Shown piece by piece: positions 9,732 to 19,046 of a stretch of 64,000 nucleotides of DNA. Source of the stretch: Bradyrhizobium sp. 141 (GTDB lineage: Bacteria; Pseudomonadota; Alphaproteobacteria; Rhizobiales; Xanthobacteraceae). A program made the translations under genes and the position numbers. The DNA is taken from contig NZ_JADPKR010000094.1 in NCBI RefSeq assembly GCF_023074055.1, positions 248,001-312,000 of the forward strand. Reading direction: 5' to 3'. A model generated the notes under the pieces. That model was not told the origin of the DNA. It saw only the letters and a list, made by a program, of their open reading frames with translations, and ran no database searches. Each line of letters starts with the position of its first letter. The first letter of the stretch is position 1.

Positions 9732-11435
9732 TCAATTGACCTTGTAAGAGGCCTGAAAGAACGTACCCCAGCGCTCCATGCTAAACTTCGAAAACCCAGT
9801 CGCAGTGGTTCCCGGATAACAGCCTGTGCATATCGTTTCGCTGTCCTTTTGGGTCCACATTGCCCAATAGCGCCCGCCGACGCCGATGCTCAGATTATTG
9901 GTGATGAAGTAGGACAACACGCCTTCGACCTGTACACCCCCGCCTCCGTTCCCGCGTTGATCAGCAAAGGTAGTCGTCGGGCGCAAGAGATGGTGGTCGC
10001 GACCAGCGAAATCGGTCCAAGGCAGGTAAGCGACATCCGTGCTTAAACGCCAACGCTCGGTAAGCATGGTTTCGGCGCTCAGGCCGACGCGAGGTGCATT
10101 CCACTGCGTATCCTGGCTGCCAATAATTTGATCAGCGGACGCCCGGCATAGTTGCATGGGGTTGGCAATCTGCATGCATCCCATCGTGTCGGAGTTCTGG
10201 GCGTAATAGGTCCAGCCGATAAATCCGCCGAGCTTGTAGTTGGCGCCGCGCAAAAAATCGTAACCTACGTCGGCCGTGTAGTACGTGAACCTCCCGTTTG
10301 CCTGGCCCGATATCGTGTTGCTATATGAGCTGCGAGGGATGCCCCAATCTTCATCGTTGAACTTTCCTTTCTCGAAGCGCCCGATGCCGACGTTGCTCTT
10401 CAGGAACACTCCCCACGGGCTGTCAAGACGGCCAAATAATTCCCCGGAAAGTCCATCTAGGCCGTGGTAGGTGAGCCTTGATATAAGAATGTTAGGATCT
10501 TCAGTAGCGATCTCATCGGGAATAGCGCTGGCGTCCCATTGGAATCGTCCCCGGCTGAGCCAGAGCCGCGATCCGCCTTCGAACGACCAACCGGCCGTGT
10601 AAGCAATCGGCGGCGCGCCGGCAGGTGCTTTCGCGTACAGCGGCGCATCGGACCATTGGGCCGCCCATGGGTCCGGGCCGAAATGGTAGTTCAACCCCAT
10701 CTTTCCGATGTGATAGTTGCTGGACAGGCTCGTTGTGTTCGCCGGAAGAATTGCCAACGGCGGAAGCTGCACCGTCGGAGGCGTTACGACACTTGGCCCA
10801 CCGAAATGCAGATAGTCATACTCTACTTTGACCGACCATGCAGGCGTAAGCGCTTGCTCGATGCCCAGCCCGATGATGCCACCGACCTGACCATAGTCGA
10901 AATGAGTGTTCTCCTGTGGCTGCAGGCCATTATATTCGTTGTTATTGAGCACGTTGCCCTGATTGTATTGCCAAGCCACGCCTCCCTTGAGATAGGCCAG
11001 CGTATGGCCGAGAGCGCCGAACGCGTAACCGACGCGGCCGGTCCCGGTGGCAAAGAGGTTTGGACCTGCCGTGCAGTTTGCGCTCACAACAAAGCCCGAG
11101 GCGGCCAGGCAAGTATTTGTGCCATCGGAGACAGCACGGCTGGCATCTAGTTCGACGCCAAACACCCAGCCGTTCTTCTGCCAATTGTAGCCGATCTGGC
11201 CTCCTGCGAGGAACACTGGGGTATCGACGCCGCCGCCATAGATTGACGGACCGTAGGGATTGCTGAAGGAGGTTCGGCCGTACCCACCGCCGACGTGCCC
11301 GCCAATATAGCCTCCGGACCAGCTCCACACCGCGGGTGGCAGTTTCACTTCCGGCTCAAGGTTCGCCGCATTGGCTGCACCGCTTGCGATGAGCGCAATT
11401 GTTGTGGCTCCCGAAAGAAGAACTCCAGATCGCAT
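9732..11435 (-). CDS. Two-domain outer-membrane beta-barrel protein
   Basis: A protein of 567 residues with a signal peptide (MRSGVLLSGATTIALIASGA, cleaved after an AANA-type site). The N-terminal domain (about 30-270) is an Omp31/OmpA-like barrel: WSWSGGYIGGHVGGGYGRTS, IGYNWQKNGWVFGVELD, and a domain end with NYHIGKMGLNYHFG. The C-terminal domain (about 290-567) carries alternating aromatic strands such as YYTADVGYDF, LGGFIGWTYYAQ and SIGVGGRYWAMW and resembles the omptin-like barrel seen in Bradyrhizobium surface proteins. The last residue is not aromatic but lies close to the strand FFQASYKVN. It probably sits in the outer membrane; its role is unknown. The ATG ten codons inside the longest frame was chosen because it starts the signal peptide directly. 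Confidence 0.85.
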   Translation of the reverse strand: MRSGVLLSGATTIALIASGAANAANLEPEVKLPPAVWSWSGGYIGGHVGGGYGRTSFSNPYGPSIYGGGVDTPVFLAGGQIGYNWQKNGWVFGVELDASRAVSDGTNTCLAASGFVVSANCTAGPNLFATGTGRVGYAFGALGHTLAYLKGGVAWQYNQGNVLNNNEYNGLQPQENTHFDYGQVGGIIGLGIEQALTPAWSVKVEYDYLHFGGPSVVTPPTVQLPPLAILPANTTSLSSNYHIGKMGLNYHFGPDPWAAQWSDAPLYAKAPAGAPPIAYTAGWSFEGGSRLWLSRGRFQWDASAIPDEIATEDPNILISRLTYHGLDGLSGELFGRLDSPWGVFLKSNVGIGRFEKGKFNDEDWGIPRSSYSNTISGQANGRFTYYTADVGYDFLRGANYKLGGFIGWTYYAQNSDTMGCMQIANPMQLCRASADQIIGSQDTQWNAPRVGLSAETMLTERWRLSTDVAYLPWTDFAGRDHHLLRPTTTFADQRGNGGGGVQVEGVLSYFITNNLSIGVGGRYWAMWTQKDSETICTGCYPGTTATGFSKFSMERWGTFFQASYKVN

Positions 11436-11880
11436 CCAATACTTCCCTGCATTTTCTCGGTCCACAACCGAGCGCCCTTAAGTTATCGCCGCAGCAAGCC
11501 GTCGGGGCGGACCAGACGCTAACGGCGATGCGCGCCGAGTCCGTCCCGAAGACCATCGCACTGCGATTGGTGATGATGACGTGAACAACGCAAACCTCGT
11601 GCCGAAGAGAGTTCGAGGCTCTGCAGGCACTCCGTAAGGTGTGTAGCGTCAAGTTGCTGACATTTGTCTCAAGACTGACAGTCTGCGCTGCTATCGTCCG
11701 ACAGGACGTTGCGCTTCGAACAGTTGTCCCATCGCCCCTCAATACGCGGGACGCGCGTTAATGTAGGGCATTCAACTCCGCATCGTTCAGCGCGGTGATC
11801 GAGGAAGCGCTGCTTGGCGTCATGGGGCGATCGCCGCTGCAATCGCGGCCGCCAAGAGAGCTAAGGAACGGCGGGATCAG
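11436..11880. other. No recognisable gene; upstream region of the outer-membrane protein
   Basis: About 445 bases. The part next to 11435 must hold the promoter and leader of the barrel protein, but no clear sigma-type element stands out. No coding region is seen. Confidence 0.4.
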
Positions 11881-12066
11881 GTGCGTGATGCTCTCCGCCG
11901 ACATCATCCAGCCGTGCGCCAACTGGTGCTGATCGCCAGCGACGATCTCATTGCCGGCTTCCTCAATCGCCATGGCCTCAAGACCGGCAACGGCAATCGC
12001 GTACCCGCGAGCGCGTCACATCAATGCGCTCGAACTACCACATCCCGGTGTTTAAGCCTGCCGATG
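11881..12066 (+). pseudogene. Serine recombinase, C-terminal fragment
   Basis: The plus strand reads RQLVLIASDDLIAGFLNRHG then KTGNGNR, and after a one-base frame change TRERVTSMRSNYHIPVFKP. This order (isoleucine-rich helix, NRxGxKTGxGNxWTRERVTxLRS) matches the extreme C-terminal part of a recombinase family common in Bradyrhizobium. It abuts, head to head, a minus-strand piece holding the N-terminal half of the same kind of recombinase, so the original gene was probably broken by an inversion or two insertions. Confidence 0.5.
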
Positions 12067-12617
12067 GCGGAGTAGTGTGGTCCCCGCCGGGCCGTGTCCC
12101 CGTTGGTCTGCTTCACCGGCAGATCGAGATTGTACTCGTGGAGCCAGCAGAGCGCCTGTCGCGCGCCGCCCAGTTCCTCGACCTTGTCGAACACCAGCCT
12201 GATCGCTTCCTGGACACGCCGATCCGGATCTTTCTCATAACGGTCGCCGGCCTTCACGAAGCCGACCGGCGCCGCCACAACCAACTCGCCCCGGCGCGCC
12301 TTCTCGTAGCGGGCCGAGAGCGAGCGCTGGCGCAACAGATCCAACTCGTACTCGTTGAGGCTGCCCTTGAGCCCGAGCAGCAGGCGGTCGTTGCCGTGCC
12401 TTGGCGCATAGATCGTCTCCTGATCGACCAGGACGGTATCGACCACGCGACACATCTCGATGAGTTGCTGCCAATCCCGGCTGTTGCGAGCGAAGCGAGA
12501 GACCTCGCGGGCGCAAACCGCCCCAACCTTACCGAGGCAAACCTCCGCTACCATTCGCTCGAAACCGGCGCGTTGTACGCCGCCGGCGGCTGAACGACCG
12601 AGATCATCATCGATCAC
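12067..12617 (-). pseudogene. Serine recombinase, catalytic-domain fragment
   Basis: About 180 residues of a resolvase-type recombinase: IDDDLGRSAAGGVQRAGFER, VCAREVSRFARNSRDWQQLI, YAPRHGNDRLLLGLKGSLNE and LWRL-type continuation up to DLPVKQTNGD. The first 45 residues, which carry the catalytic Ser, are missing because IS630-like DNA begins at about 12,630. The C-terminal Recombinase domain is missing too, as the homology stops near SAIGRLK. It is inactive and was cut on both sides by other mobile DNA. Confidence 0.75.
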
Positions 12618-12772
12618 TTCGATCTCTGACTAAGCTGGGTGATGACGGACTGAGATAGGCGGCGTATCGAGGCGGGTGTCGAGCCTGCCAGAACCTCTCA
12701 AGGAGAGCGATACGCCATGAACGAGAGCAGTACCCACTTTTCTTGGATCGTGAGTCGTGATTCAAGATATGG

Positions 12773-13261
12773 ATGATCCCCGAAGCAAAAGAAGTCCACC
12801 TTTCGCGGAAAGATCGCAAGGTGCTTGAGGCGTGTTGTCGCTCGCCAATGACGTTGCAGCGCGATTTGAAGCGAGCGCGGATCGTTCTGTTGGCGGCGGA
12901 TGGGCGCAGCACCCGGTCGATCGCCAAAGAAGTCGGAGTCCAGCCGCGGATTGTCAGCCTTTGGCGGCACCGCTATGCCGATCATGGCCTTGAAGGGCTG
13001 CAAGACAAGCCGCGGCCCGGCAAGCAGCCGATCTATACGAAGGTCACCGACAAGCGGATTCTGAAGCTGCTGGATAAGCCGGCCCCGCAAGGGTTTGCAC
13101 GCTGGACAGGCCCTCTGCTGGCCGAGGCGCTGGGCGATGTTGACGTCCAATATGTTTGGCGGTTCCTGCGCAGCCACAAGATTGACCTCGCGGCTCGCAA
13201 GTCCTGGTGTGAGAGCACCGACCCGAAACTTCACGGCACCGCTCGTGCCCCCACTATTTGA
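12773..13261 (+). pseudogene. IS630-family transposase, N-terminal half
   Basis: A 162-residue frame with the helix-turn-helix half of an IS630 transposase: LQRDLKRARIVLLAADGRST, RSIAKEVGVQPRIVSLWRHR, DHGLEGLQDKPRPGKQPIY and YVWRFLRSHKIDLAARKSW. Full-length relatives continue with a DDE catalytic domain of about 180 residues, which is absent here. After SWCESTDP the frame runs into unrelated DNA. This is a dead fragment; no full-length copy occurs in this window to supply activity. Confidence 0.8.
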
Positions 13262-13346
13262 TTGTTTGCGTTGAAGGTCTTACTGCGCTTCTCTGTAGCG
13301 CCATGTCCACGAAATCCCGCGGTTTCTGTTCGGCACTCAAATCAGA

Positions 13347-13560
13347 ATGTCGGCCGAGCGTGCAATGGAGGCGCGCAAGCAAGTCGACAAGCTGGCTTGT
13401 GAGGCGTGGAAGGGACCGACCCCGCCGTCACCTACGATCGGCGACGCGATCAATGCCGGTTATTTTTACTTGGAAGTTCGGTGCCTGGGGTGCGACACCA
13501 ATCAGACCGTGGCGCTCGACATCATCAGGCGTGGGAAGACCACGCCGGTGCATGAGCTAG
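13347..13560 (+). pseudogene. Truncated conserved Bradyrhizobium protein with a CxxC motif
   Basis: The frame reads EARKQVDKLACEAWKGPTPP then SPTIGDAINAGYFYLEVRCL, GCDTNQTVALDIIRR and TPVHEL before it becomes unrelated sequence. Small proteins of this type, with one CxxC here and a second one downstream, recur in Bradyrhizobium genomes; their function is unknown. The second half is replaced at about 13,560 by DNA leading into an IS481 fragment, so the gene is broken by insertion. Confidence 0.55.
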
Positions 13561-13644
13561 ATGTGGTCTTTCAGGAGGTTGTCCATCTGGTCCGAACCGA
13601 GGAAGCTGAGGTTGCGAAGCTTCAGTGTTCCACGGAAAGACCAG

Positions 13645-13800
13645 ATGAACAGCCAAAAGAATGCTCCCCTGACGCCGAAAGGTCGAGAGGCCATGGTGCG
13701 GTGTGTGGAAGCGGGACTGAGCAATGCACGCCGCCGCGCGCCAGTTCAACACCACGCCGAAGATGGTGGCCAAATGGGTCGAACGGCCGCACAATCTGCG
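13645..13800 (+). pseudogene. IS481-family transposase, N-terminal fragment
   Basis: Starting at the ATG at 13645, the reading MNSQKNAPLTPKGREAMVRC passes by frameshift at about 13,720 into AAARQFNTTPKMVAKWVERP. Together they form the N-terminal helix-turn-helix of an IS481 transposase. Nothing of the DDE domain follows. Confidence 0.65.
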
Positions 13801-14038
13801 CAACGTTCTGGCTGCGCTTGCATCGATGTCCGCGCGCCGCAGCTTGGCCCTCAGCATATGCCGGCTCCAGAACACCAGCACATATATCGAGCAGCGTAAT
13901 AGCCTTTGAAGAAGCCTCCCTCCTGATGCCCGTGTACAGGTGGGTGGCGTCGAGATCGAGGATGATCTGCGGCGGGATCACTTGGGCGACTCCAGGAACA
14001 GCTTCAGGGGCCTCCCACCACTCCAGACTGATCTGCAC
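13801..14038 (-). pseudogene. IS1380-family transposase fragment
   Basis: The minus strand reads PPQIILDLDATH, the DLDATD-type motif around an IS1380 catalytic Asp. After a frameshift it continues as VFWSRHMLRAKLRRADIDAS, which matches the family pattern YVFCGxHLLxAKLRRxxIDAS. Only about 80 codons are left. The piece faces the IS481 fragment, so at least three IS families are nested within 1.3 kb. Confidence 0.6.
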
Positions 14039-14219
14039 TACGCTCTGTCGTTATCAGGGCATTCCTTGAACCACCACAAAATTCTTGCCGCAAAAGAACG
14101 CCTCGCCGAATCGCGCCCCGATGCGCCTCAACAATGTGAGAAATGCACGCTGCGCTCAGGAGAGGCCCTTGCGGCACCCGCTGAGCTGTGCGTCATAAAC
14201 GGAACGCTGCCATTGTAGC

Positions 14220-14909
14220 TCAGCGCTCGCTTGCAGGCAGCAGACCGATCAGCGCTTTAGCCTCGGACTTCAGAACTACAATCGCAGCCTTCCGAGCATC
14301 TGCATCAAAGCGAGTCCGAATGGCGGAGACCGAGAGGGCGCCGCGCAATTGGCCATGAACGTCGATCACAGGCACAGCTGCGGCCGCGACCTCAGGATCC
14401 CGCTCGCCGATCGAGACGTAGAAGCCACGATCTCTGACCTTCTTTCCATCGGCTGATGCAGAATCGCGATAGGCGGTAAGAACACGGCCGGCAGCGCCGC
14501 GGTCAATCGGCAATCGCTGACCCTCTTCGAGGTGATGCCGGACCGAACGCGGAGAATTGACGCGATAAAGGCAGATGCGCTCGTCGCCCTCCGCGATGTA
14601 GAAGGATGCGGTCTCTCCGGTTGCCTCGACCAGACGATGGAGCGAGGGTCTGATCAGGTCACCGAGGTCGAGCCCGCGCTGATAGAGCGCCCCAAGGCGC
14701 CATAGCTCCGGTCCGGGTCGAAATAGCCGGTCCGTACCCCGCACCAGGAAGCCATCCGCCTCCAGAGATGCGGCAAGGCGAAGGACTGTGCTCTTGTAGA
14801 GGTCAGTCGCATCCGCAATCTCCGTCAGCGTCATCGCGGCGCGCTCCGGGTCGAACGCCTTAAGGATTGCCAGTGCCCGCGCGACCGCATCAACCCCTTT
14901 TCTTACCAT
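14220..14909 (-). CDS. IclR-family transcriptional regulator
   Basis: A 229-residue regulator of usual length. An N-terminal winged helix (VDAVARALAILKAFDPERAA, MTLTEIADATDLYKSTVLRL) is followed by the IclR effector-binding domain (DLIRPSLHRLVEATGETASF, DERICLYRVNSPRSVRHHLE, LPIDRGAAGRVLTAY). It is transcribed away from the ABC transporter operon, with 162 bases between the two start codons, which is the usual place for a regulator of the neighbouring catabolic genes. The ligand is presumably a substrate or intermediate of that operon (inference). The ATG at 14909 starts at MVRKGVDAVAR; the longer frame upstream lacks family-like sequence. Confidence 0.9.
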   Translation of the reverse strand: MVRKGVDAVARALAILKAFDPERAAMTLTEIADATDLYKSTVLRLAASLEADGFLVRGTDRLFRPGPELWRLGALYQRGLDLGDLIRPSLHRLVEATGETASFYIAEGDERICLYRVNSPRSVRHHLEEGQRLPIDRGAAGRVLTAYRDSASADGKKVRDRGFYVSIGERDPEVAAAAVPVIDVHGQLRGALSVSAIRTRFDADARKAAIVVLKSEAKALIGLLPASER

Positions 14910-15071
14910 CGATACCTCTGGTTCTGCTGTACAGAACCAATAGTCAGAATGACGACAAGAGTCCAGCCAGCTAGCAAGAGCGCCATTCTGCACATCAGAA
15001 TACGATTGACTCCTTGTGAGACGCGAGCTACTCGGTTCCAGACGCCAGAACAAGTTCTATGGAGCGAAACA

Positions 15072-15860
15072 ATGGGGCGGCCGGGACTTGCCGTGGACTT
15101 GCGCGACGTGATGATTCGCTTCGGCGACTTCACGGCCGTCAAAAGCATGAACCTCCAGGTGGCCGAGACTGAATTCGTTGCAGTGGTCGGGCCGACCGGC
15201 TGCGGAAAATCGACCATTCTCAACACTGTCACCGGACTGCTGAAGCCCGCCGCCGGCGACGTTCGCATTTTCGGCCAGTCTCTTACGGGTCTGAACGGTC
15301 AGTCCGGCTACATGCTTCAACAGGAAGGGCTGCTGCCCTGGAAGACCGCCCAGGACAATGTCGGCCTCGGGCTCGTCTTTCAGGGCAGCTCGATCGCGAA
15401 AGCGCGCGAGCAGGCACGGCCCTGGCTCGCCAAGGTCGGATTGAAGGGATTCGAGGAGCGCTATCCGCATCAATTGTCCGGCGGCCAGCGCAAGCGCGTT
15501 GCGATGGCACAAACCCTGATCATGGAGCCCAAAATCGTTCTCATGGATGAGCCGTTCTCCGCGCTGGACGTTCATACACGCCGACTCATGCACCGCATCC
15601 TGCTCGACCTCTGGCAGGCGGACCGGCGCTCGCTCATCTTCATCACCCATGATCTCGATGAGGCGATCACGCTGGCGGACCGCGTCGTTGTGATGTCTGC
15701 CGGTCCCGCCAGCCGCATGGTTGCCGACGTCAGGATCACGCTGCCTCGTCCGCGCGATGTTTCTGCGCTGCAGACCACCGACGAATTCGTCGCGCTCTAT
15801 CGTGAAATCTGGTCGCTGCTCGGCGCCGAAGTGGAGAAAAGCTATGTCACGCAGGGGTAG
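15072..15860 (+). CDS. ABC transporter ATP-binding protein (nitrate/sulfonate/taurine type)
   Basis: A 262-residue cytoplasmic ATPase that powers an importer. The Walker A motif is VGPTGCGKST, the Q-loop region GYMLQQEGLLPWK is typical of the SsuB/TauB/NrtD group, the signature is QLSGGQRKRVAMAQ, Walker B is KIVLMDEPFSALD, and the switch His is in FITHDLDEA. The ATG at 15072 follows ggagcgaaaca, a good ribosome-binding site. The end overlaps the permease start by 17 bases. It is the first gene of an apparent six-gene operon. The family imports small anionic organics; the actual substrate cannot be read from the sequence. Confidence 0.9.
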   Translation: MGRPGLAVDLRDVMIRFGDFTAVKSMNLQVAETEFVAVVGPTGCGKSTILNTVTGLLKPAAGDVRIFGQSLTGLNGQSGYMLQQEGLLPWKTAQDNVGLGLVFQGSSIAKAREQARPWLAKVGLKGFEERYPHQLSGGQRKRVAMAQTLIMEPKIVLMDEPFSALDVHTRRLMHRILLDLWQADRRSLIFITHDLDEAITLADRVVVMSAGPASRMVADVRITLPRPRDVSALQTTDEFVALYREIWSLLGAEVEKSYVTQG

Positions 15861-16617
15861 GGTCGCTCTCACGCAGTTCGCCATCCTCCTTGGCCTGATC
15901 CTGATCTGGGAATTGGGCGTGTGGGCCGGACTGATCGATCCCTTCTTCTTTCCGGCACCGTCGACACTTGTCGTAAGGATCGGGGAGTGGATGTCGACGG
16001 CGGACTTTTGGACCGATATTGGCATAACATTGCTGGAGACGGTCCTGTCGTTCCTGGCTGGCATCGGGATCGGCACAGCACTTGGTATCTGGCTGGGCTT
16101 AAGCCCGTTTGCTGCCGAAGTCGTTCAGCCCTTTATCAAGATGTTCAATGCAATCCCGCGGATCTTGCTTGGACCCATTTTCGTCATCTGGTTCGGATTG
16201 GGCCTCACCTCCAAGGTTGCGCTCGGCGTCACGCTGGTTCTATTCGTCGCATTCTTCAACACCTTCCAGGGCGTCCGCGAGGTCAATCCGGTCGTGCTGG
16301 CGAATGCCCGCCTGCTGCGTGCATCGAAGTCGTCCCTGCTACGGCACGTCTACCTGCCGTCCGCCACGACCTGGATTCTGTCGAGCCTGCGGGTGTCCGT
16401 CGGCATGGCCGTGATGGGAGCCGTGGTCGCCGAATATCTCGGCTCGTCCGCAGGATTGGGGCACTTAATTGCGCAGGCCGAAGGCGTCCTCGATGCGACC
16501 GGAGTGTTCGCAGGAATTATCGTTCTCTCCGCCTTCGTCGTTGTCCTCGATGCCATCGTCGACTGCGCGGAAAAGCGGCTCCTGGTCTGGCGGCCGGCGC
16601 CTGCGCACGAAAGCTGA
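15844..16617 (+). CDS. ABC transporter permease (SsuC/TauC type)
   Basis: A 257-residue inner-membrane protein with about six hydrophobic helices, starting with LTQFAILLGLILIWELGVWA. The binding-protein-dependent transport signature for coupling to the ATPase lies at about residues 150-180 (NPVVLANARLLRASKSSLLR then HVYLPSA). It overlaps the ATPase gene, so translation is probably coupled. The partner solute-binding protein is encoded 33 bases downstream. Length and order are those of the nitrate/sulfonate/bicarbonate importer family. Confidence 0.9.
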   Translation: MSRRGRVALTQFAILLGLILIWELGVWAGLIDPFFFPAPSTLVVRIGEWMSTADFWTDIGITLLETVLSFLAGIGIGTALGIWLGLSPFAAEVVQPFIKMFNAIPRILLGPIFVIWFGLGLTSKVALGVTLVLFVAFFNTFQGVREVNPVVLANARLLRASKSSLLRHVYLPSATTWILSSLRVSVGMAVMGAVVAEYLGSSAGLGHLIAQAEGVLDATGVFAGIIVLSAFVVVLDAIVDCAEKRLLVWRPAPAHES

Positions 16618-16650
16618 TCGTACGCTCTCCCATCAATCATGGAGGTTCGC

Positions 16651-17673
16651 ATGCACGTTTCCATAAGATTGACGCCGGTCGTGGCGCTGGCCGCATTCTC
16701 GGTCATTTTGGCGCATGCCACCGAGCCCGAGAAAACAAAATTGAAGATCGCCGTGGGGTCACAAATTCTCAACTATATGCCTGTCGAACTTGGAGTGAAG
16801 CTTGGCTCCTTTAAGGAAGAAGGCCTTGACGTTACCGTCGAGAACTTCCAGGCCGGTGGCTCAAAGGCTCTGCAGGCCCTGATCGGCGGCTCCGTCGACG
16901 GGACTATCGGCTTTTACGATCACACCATTCAGATGCAGGCGCTGGGTAAGCAAATTTCCTGCGTGTTCCTGCTGAATGACATTCCCGGCGTCCTGCTCGG
17001 TGTCCGCAGCGACCTCGCCGACAAGGTCAGAACCGGCGCCGACCTGAAGGGTCTCAGGCTCGGGATCACGGCGCCGGGGTCATCGACGGAGACTATGGCG
17101 CGTTACTACATCAAGAAGTCAGGATTGGGTTCACGCGATGTCAACATCATTGCCGTCGGCAGCGGCGCACCGGGCATGGTGGCGCTTGAGGCCATGAACG
17201 TCGATGCCCTGGTCTATTTCGATCCCATCGCGACGCTTCTCGCGCGCAAGAAGAGCGCGACAGCGCTGTTCGATGCGCGCACGATCGAAGGCTCAAAGCA
17301 GGCCTTCGGCGGATCCTATCCGACCGCGTGTCTCTACCTTCAGCAGTCTTTCATCGACAAAAATCCCGAAACGGTCCAGCGCCTGGTCAACGCCTTGCTC
17401 AAAACTCACCGCTGGATCAACGCAACGCCGACGGAGCAGCTCGTCGATACGATTCCTCCTGGTTACAAGACTGACAATCGCGAGGTGAATATCGAAATCA
17501 TGAACGCATCGAAAGCGCTCTTCTCGCCAACCGGACAGATGGACATTGAGGCGGCCAAGGTCCCGCTGGCTGTCCTGAGCGACTTTGATCCAAAAATTGC
17601 TGCCGCAAAGATCGACCTGAACAAAACCTTCACCAATCGTTTCGCGGAACGCGCCGCACAACAACTGAAATAG
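16651..17673 (+). CDS. ABC transporter substrate-binding protein (NMT1/SsuA-like)
   Basis: A 340-residue periplasmic binding protein with a signal peptide (MHVSIRLTPVVALAAFSVIL, cleavage after AHA). The mature part begins KTKLKIAVGSQILNYMPVEL and holds the NMT1/SsuA pattern GVKLGSFKEEGLDVTVENFQ, AGGSKALQALIGGSVDG and LRLGITAPGSSTETMARYYI. The ATG at 16651 is preceded by ggagg at good spacing; an in-frame ATG twelve bases earlier overlaps this site. The protein should capture the imported compound in the periplasm and hand it to the permease encoded just upstream. Confidence 0.9.
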   Translation: MHVSIRLTPVVALAAFSVILAHATEPEKTKLKIAVGSQILNYMPVELGVKLGSFKEEGLDVTVENFQAGGSKALQALIGGSVDGTIGFYDHTIQMQALGKQISCVFLLNDIPGVLLGVRSDLADKVRTGADLKGLRLGITAPGSSTETMARYYIKKSGLGSRDVNIIAVGSGAPGMVALEAMNVDALVYFDPIATLLARKKSATALFDARTIEGSKQAFGGSYPTACLYLQQSFIDKNPETVQRLVNALLKTHRWINATPTEQLVDTIPPGYKTDNREVNIEIMNASKALFSPTGQMDIEAAKVPLAVLSDFDPKIAAAKIDLNKTFTNRFAERAAQQLK

Positions 17674-17727
17674 CTGCCCGCCGGCCAAGCCCTCACCATC
17701 GGATCACCTAAAGGAAGGCGTCTTCAG

Positions 17728-18969
17728 ATGTCTCTGCCGCTCACCGGCATCCGCGTCCTGGACCTGTCGAACGTGTTGGCCGGTCCGTTCTGCGGTTATC
17801 ATCTCGCGCGTCTTGGCGCGGAGGTCATCAAAGTCGAAAATCCGAACGGCGGCGACCTCGCGCGGCGCCTCGGCGCCGATCCGCAAAGGGCAGAGCGCCT
17901 GCAGGGCCTCTCTTTTGTCGCGGTGAACGCCGGCAAGCAATCCGTGGCGCTGGACTTGAAGTCGGAATCGGGCCGCGAGGTATTCTTGCGACTCGTCAAA
18001 GAAGCCGATGTGGTGCTCGAAAACTTCCGGCCGAAGGTGATGGAACGGCTTAGCCTGGGCTTTGATGTGCTCAGCAGGCAGAACCCGCGTCTGGTCTACT
18101 GCGCGATCTCCGGCTTTGGGCAGAGCGGGCCGTGGTCCGCCCGTCCAGCCTATGACCAGATCGTTCAGGGTCTGTCTGGTGCCATGAGCGTCACTGGCGA
18201 TACGGCCTCGGCTCCCCTGCGCACGGGCTTTCCGATCTCGGACACGATTGCGGGACTGACTGCTGCCTTTGCCATCGCCGCGGCTCTGGTCGAACAGCGG
18301 CATAGCGGCCGCGGTCGGTTCATTGACGTGTCCCTGCTCGAAGCCACCGTTGCAGCGATGGGATGGGTCGTCTCCAACCACCTGAACGCTGGTGTCGAGC
18401 CGCAGCCCATCGGCAACGAGAACTTCACCGCGGCTCCCTCCGGCACGTTCCGCACCGCAACAGGCCCGCTGAACATTTCCGCCAACGAGCAGAAGCAGTA
18501 CCAAGCCCTATGCGACCTGATTGGCCGACCGGACCTGAAGACGGATCCACGCTTTGCTGGGCGCGAGATGCGCAAGGTCAATCGCGCAGCGCTGAACACG
18601 GAGTTGAACAAGGCGTTGAGTTGCAAGCCCGCTGACGAATGGGAGGCCCAAATGAATCTGGCTGGAGTCCCCGCAGGCTGCGTGCTGACGGTCTCGCAAG
18701 TTTTGCAGCAGCCACAGCTCCTCGAGCGCGGATTCGTCGAGACTTTGGCCCCAGAACAAGACGGTGCGCAGCCGTTACGAATCACGCGGCCGGGCTTCCG
18801 GCTGGATGAGGAGTTTTCGGTGCCTTCACCACCTGCGACGCTCGGAGCAGACACCGAGCGATGGCTGCAGCGGCTCGGCTATTCGTATGCGGAGGTCGAG
18901 CAACTGGTCTCAAGCCGGGCCGTCGGGACGCCAAGCAAGGAGAGGCTGATTTCCTGCCCGTCCGCGTAG
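17728..18969 (+). CDS. Class III CoA-transferase (CaiB/BaiF family)
   Basis: A 413-residue family III CoA-transferase that moves CoA between carboxylic acids. Typical blocks are LTGIRVLDLSNVLAGPFCGY, RLGAEVIKVENPNGGD, NAGKQSVALDLKSESGREVF, the catalytic Asp region VVLENFRPKVMERL and GFGQSGPWSARPAYDQIVQG. The length is standard. Family members activate acids such as formyl-, succinyl- or carnitine-type substrates. In this operon it would convert an imported acid to its CoA ester ahead of the lyase encoded next. The RBS aaggaagg lies before the ATG. Confidence 0.88.
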   Translation: MSLPLTGIRVLDLSNVLAGPFCGYHLARLGAEVIKVENPNGGDLARRLGADPQRAERLQGLSFVAVNAGKQSVALDLKSESGREVFLRLVKEADVVLENFRPKVMERLSLGFDVLSRQNPRLVYCAISGFGQSGPWSARPAYDQIVQGLSGAMSVTGDTASAPLRTGFPISDTIAGLTAAFAIAAALVEQRHSGRGRFIDVSLLEATVAAMGWVVSNHLNAGVEPQPIGNENFTAAPSGTFRTATGPLNISANEQKQYQALCDLIGRPDLKTDPRFAGREMRKVNRAALNTELNKALSCKPADEWEAQMNLAGVPAGCVLTVSQVLQQPQLLERGFVETLAPEQDGAQPLRITRPGFRLDEEFSVPSPPATLGADTERWLQRLGYSYAEVEQLVSSRAVGTPSKERLISCPSA

Positions 18970-19046
18970 CCGCGGACGGACCAATATCATGATATTCGAC
19001 GGCTTACGGCGGTTGCAATCGGCAGGTTGAAGGGGCGGAACCGGAA

